6,796 nt of DNA, taken from assembly GCA_018814945.1 (NCBI GenBank), contig JAHIYT010000076.1:1-6796 (forward strand). The letters are read 5' to 3'. This DNA is from Patescibacteria group bacterium. GTDB lineage: Bacteria > Patescibacteriota > Gracilibacteria > UM-FILTER-43-11. The notes under the pieces were generated by a model that was not told where the DNA came from, made no database searches, and saw nothing but the letters and a program-made list of their open reading frames with translations. Position 1 is the stretch's first letter. Every line of letters begins with the position of its first letter. Of this stretch, positions 5,494-6,796 are shown piece after piece. The position numbers and the translations under genes were made by a program.

Positions 5494-5924
5494 AAATGAA
5501 CAAACAAAAATTAAATAGAATTAAAACCAAGATGTTGCTTAAAGGTATTGGAAAGAAAGGAATGATGGATGATCTTTTCGATTTCTTTTTTACTCTTGCC
5601 GCTAGTGTATTTTTATTATTATTCATTGGGGCTGCTTTAAGGGGTGGGATTGAAAGCAGCAATCAACAATCTTTGAATGAAGTTGCTGATTTTAAACAGA
5701 TTGATTCAGCTATTAATAATCTTCGCGTGTTATTGAATGAAGGAACCAATTTAGAAACAATTGACATTGATGAGATGGTAAGAAATAGTCAAGTATTGGG
5801 GGGTTATACAATCACTACCTGTTATGATTACATTAAAGACATCGATTGCACTCCCGATCCGATTGGAGTAGGGCCCTGTATTTGGGTAAATGACAAGTGT
5901 TTAATTTCATTAGTAATGGTGTAA
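5490..5924 (+). CDS. Pilin-signal membrane protein (KKGMMDDLFDFFF), conserved DPANN family
   Basis: This 144-aa protein has a long lysine-rich leader ending KGIGKKGMMDDLFDF and a helix at about 31-50. KKG-MMDD resembles a class III signal with acidic residues right after the presumed cleavage site, a pattern I recall from an uncharacterised DPANN family. The extracytoplasmic part includes a helical stretch (NEVADFKQIDSAINNLRVLLNEG, in two parts around 63-85), then DIDEMVRNSQ, and four cysteines at 111, 120, 130 and 137 (TTCYDY, IDCTPD, GPCIWV, DKCLIS), probably two disulfides. Start choice is open. ATG 5490 makes the 4-nt ATGA overlap with the previous gene. ATG 5496 (MNKQK) has GGAT 4 nt upstream and the same AAAATGAAC context as the start at 5017. 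ATG 5562 would remove the signal. Only 3 nt separate it from the next gene. Confidence 0.87.
   Translation: MKMNKQKLNRIKTKMLLKGIGKKGMMDDLFDFFFTLAASVFLLLFIGAALRGGIESSNQQSLNEVADFKQIDSAINNLRVLLNEGTNLETIDIDEMVRNSQVLGGYTITTCYDYIKDIDCTPDPIGVGPCIWVNDKCLISLVMV
5918..5921 (+). promoter_or_regulatory. Ribosome binding site (GGTG) for the gene at 5928
   Basis: GGTG lies 6 nt upstream of the ATG at 5928 and overlaps the last sense codons and stop of the previous gene. GGTG is complementary to the CACC-containing 3' end of archaeal 16S rRNA, so it fits both the start choice and an archaeal source. Confidence 0.5.
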
Positions 5925-5927
5925 AAA

Positions 5928-6796
5928 ATGAACAAGAAAGGCACATTAATGTACTTAATTTTCTTAGGATTACTAATAGCGATAGGGGCCCTTTTCTTAT
6001 TACGCGATGAAATTGAAATTGAAATCAAAGTCAAAGGGGAGTGGCAAGTTGATTTCCTTAAAGAGAACTATTTTGAAGCCCAAAAAGATCTTCTTAGAAT
6101 AGACATCGTCGCTAAGAACATTGGCACAGAAATCGCTTTTACTTTAGCTAATAAAGGTGGCTTTACTCAGAACTCAGAATGCGGGCAAACTAATGATCTT
6201 AATCTCTGGAATAACCAACAACAATGGTGTCTTCCGACTATTACTGAAAATGTCATCACTTTATCCCAAGAAAAATTTCCTTCCCGACTTCCTAATCTAA
6301 TCTTTTCAGAATATGGTTTCAATGAAAATTTATTTTGGGGTAAAGGAGAAAAAGCAACAATCGTTAGTGAACAAGGCACTTACATTTACGATACCAGTTT
6401 CGCTGTAAACTTAGGTTATTCTTTTGAAGAGTATTTAACCTTACAAACTCGAGCTCAAAGATTAGTAAGTCGTTGTCGAAATGATAATGACCTACATACT
6501 TGCCTCAACCAAGAAAAACCAGACTATTGGAAATATACCTCCTGCACTGAAGAACAATTTTCCGAAGATAACAGAAAAGTTCCTTTCTGTGTCCAAAGTC
6601 CAAATTTAGCTGTCTTACCTGTAGGTACTTTCTTGACTATTCCTACACCAATAACATATCCTTTCGCTCTTGACTTCACTCCAACGACAACATTCTCAGT
6701 AGAATCATTCACTGTAACGTGCGAAGTAGAATCATGCGAAATAACGATGCCCAGAAACGATCAAGCTGAATTATATACCGTTCATTTTACTAACTC
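5928..6796 (+). CDS. Large pilin-signal membrane protein, 3' end beyond window (partial)
   Basis: The frame opens at ATG 5928 and is still open at the right edge: 289 complete codons, no stop. The leader MNKKG and helix at about 7-25 give a clean class III-like signal. A charged stretch (RDEIEIEIKVKGEWQ, 26-40) follows, then DLLRIDIVAKNIGTEIAFTLANKGGF (54-79, in parts), SECGQ (C85), LNLWNN and QWCLP (C101). I recall KGEWQ, the IDIVAKN helix and the GGF...CG...LWN...C-P series from a DPANN protein family. Further on are FAVNLGYSFEEYL (158-170), a helical RAQRLVSRC segment with C183 and C192, then C206, C221 and a C265/C270 pair. Around 230-260 it is rich in Thr and Pro, probably an extended linker or strand region. 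No catalytic domain is visible up to the edge, and one could follow. Its codon use is richer in C-ending codons than its neighbours (11 of 20 Phe codons are TTC, against 3 of 19 in the 2474-3976 gene). Confidence 0.85.
   Translation, partial: MNKKGTLMYLIFLGLLIAIGALFLLRDEIEIEIKVKGEWQVDFLKENYFEAQKDLLRIDIVAKNIGTEIAFTLANKGGFTQNSECGQTNDLNLWNNQQQWCLPTITENVITLSQEKFPSRLPNLIFSEYGFNENLFWGKGEKATIVSEQGTYIYDTSFAVNLGYSFEEYLTLQTRAQRLVSRCRNDNDLHTCLNQEKPDYWKYTSCTEEQFSEDNRKVPFCVQSPNLAVLPVGTFLTIPTPITYPFALDFTPTTTFSVESFTVTCEVESCEITMPRNDQAELYTVHFTN

Larger units (their letters stand above)
1..6796 (+). other. Single co-directional operon of pilin-signal surface proteins
   Basis: All thirteen coding regions lie on the plus strand. 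Junctions are 2, 9, 13, 7, 12, -7, 19, 2, -4, -11, -4 and 3 nt. I see no TATA/BRE-like element with room to act, no T-rich terminator between genes and no RNA gene. The window is therefore most simply the inside of one transcript whose promoter lies to the left and whose end lies to the right. Each 5'-complete gene encodes one N-terminal helix and an exported, mostly cysteine-bearing body, so the products probably meet in or on the cell envelope. Confidence 0.75.

Noticed and set aside
1..6796. CRISPR array, tRNA, rRNA, insertion sequence or integrase
   Set aside because: I found no regularly spaced repeats, no cloverleaf-like or rRNA-like segments, no transposase or recombinase motifs and no long terminal inverted repeats. 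Nearly every base is within a coding frame.
1..6796. Bacterial (for example CPR) origin of a type IV pilus minor-pilin cluster
   Set aside because: None of the leaders has the bacterial G-F-T-L-I-E type signal, and several bodies match patterns I associate with DPANN archaea. A search of any core protein would settle this, so the rejection is provisional.

Overview
The window looks like a piece of a DPANN archaeal genome, most likely a Woesearchaeota/Pacearchaeota-type lineage. Three things point there. The DNA is AT-rich and densely packed. Shine-Dalgarno-like GAGG and GGTG boxes precede several starts. Several proteins, especially those at 1741-2454, 3979-4587, 4584-5027, 5017-5493, 5490-5924 and 5928-end, match sequence patterns I remember from conserved, uncharacterised protein families of these archaea. 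This placement rests on memory and not on a search. No ribosomal or other phylogenetic marker gene is present.

Layout: the window is one uninterrupted plus-strand gene string. It holds the tail of a gene (1-54), eleven complete genes and one gene running off the right edge. The largest intergenic gap is 19 nt and five junctions overlap or are separated by only 2-3 nt. No promoter or terminator is visible inside, so it is probably the interior of one long operon. Two of the genes (637-756, 39 aa; 764-922, 52 aa) are tiny single-helix membrane proteins that default ORF length cut-offs would miss.

Every complete or 5'-complete gene encodes a protein with one N-terminal transmembrane helix. In all but one (935-1747) the helix is preceded by a short basic stretch ending in K/R followed by G, A or S. 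That resembles the class III (type IV pilin/archaellin) signal processed by archaeal prepilin peptidases. The bodies lie on the far side of the membrane and most are rich in cysteine, often in even numbers, which suggests disulfide-stabilised extracellular domains.

The left part (1-922) holds small, probably variable genes: two tandem cysteine-rich tethered miniproteins, whose spacing in one case resembles a beta-defensin, and two micro-proteins. The middle and right part (935-6796) holds larger proteins that look like a conserved core. It includes a 500-aa protein with a thrombospondin-type-3-like calcium motif, a CARDB-like adhesion domain and a cysteine-rich C-terminal module. My inference is that the operon encodes a multi-component pilin-like surface assembly or adhesion apparatus. 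No ATPase, platform protein or prepilin peptidase lies in the window, so the assembly machinery, if any, must be elsewhere.
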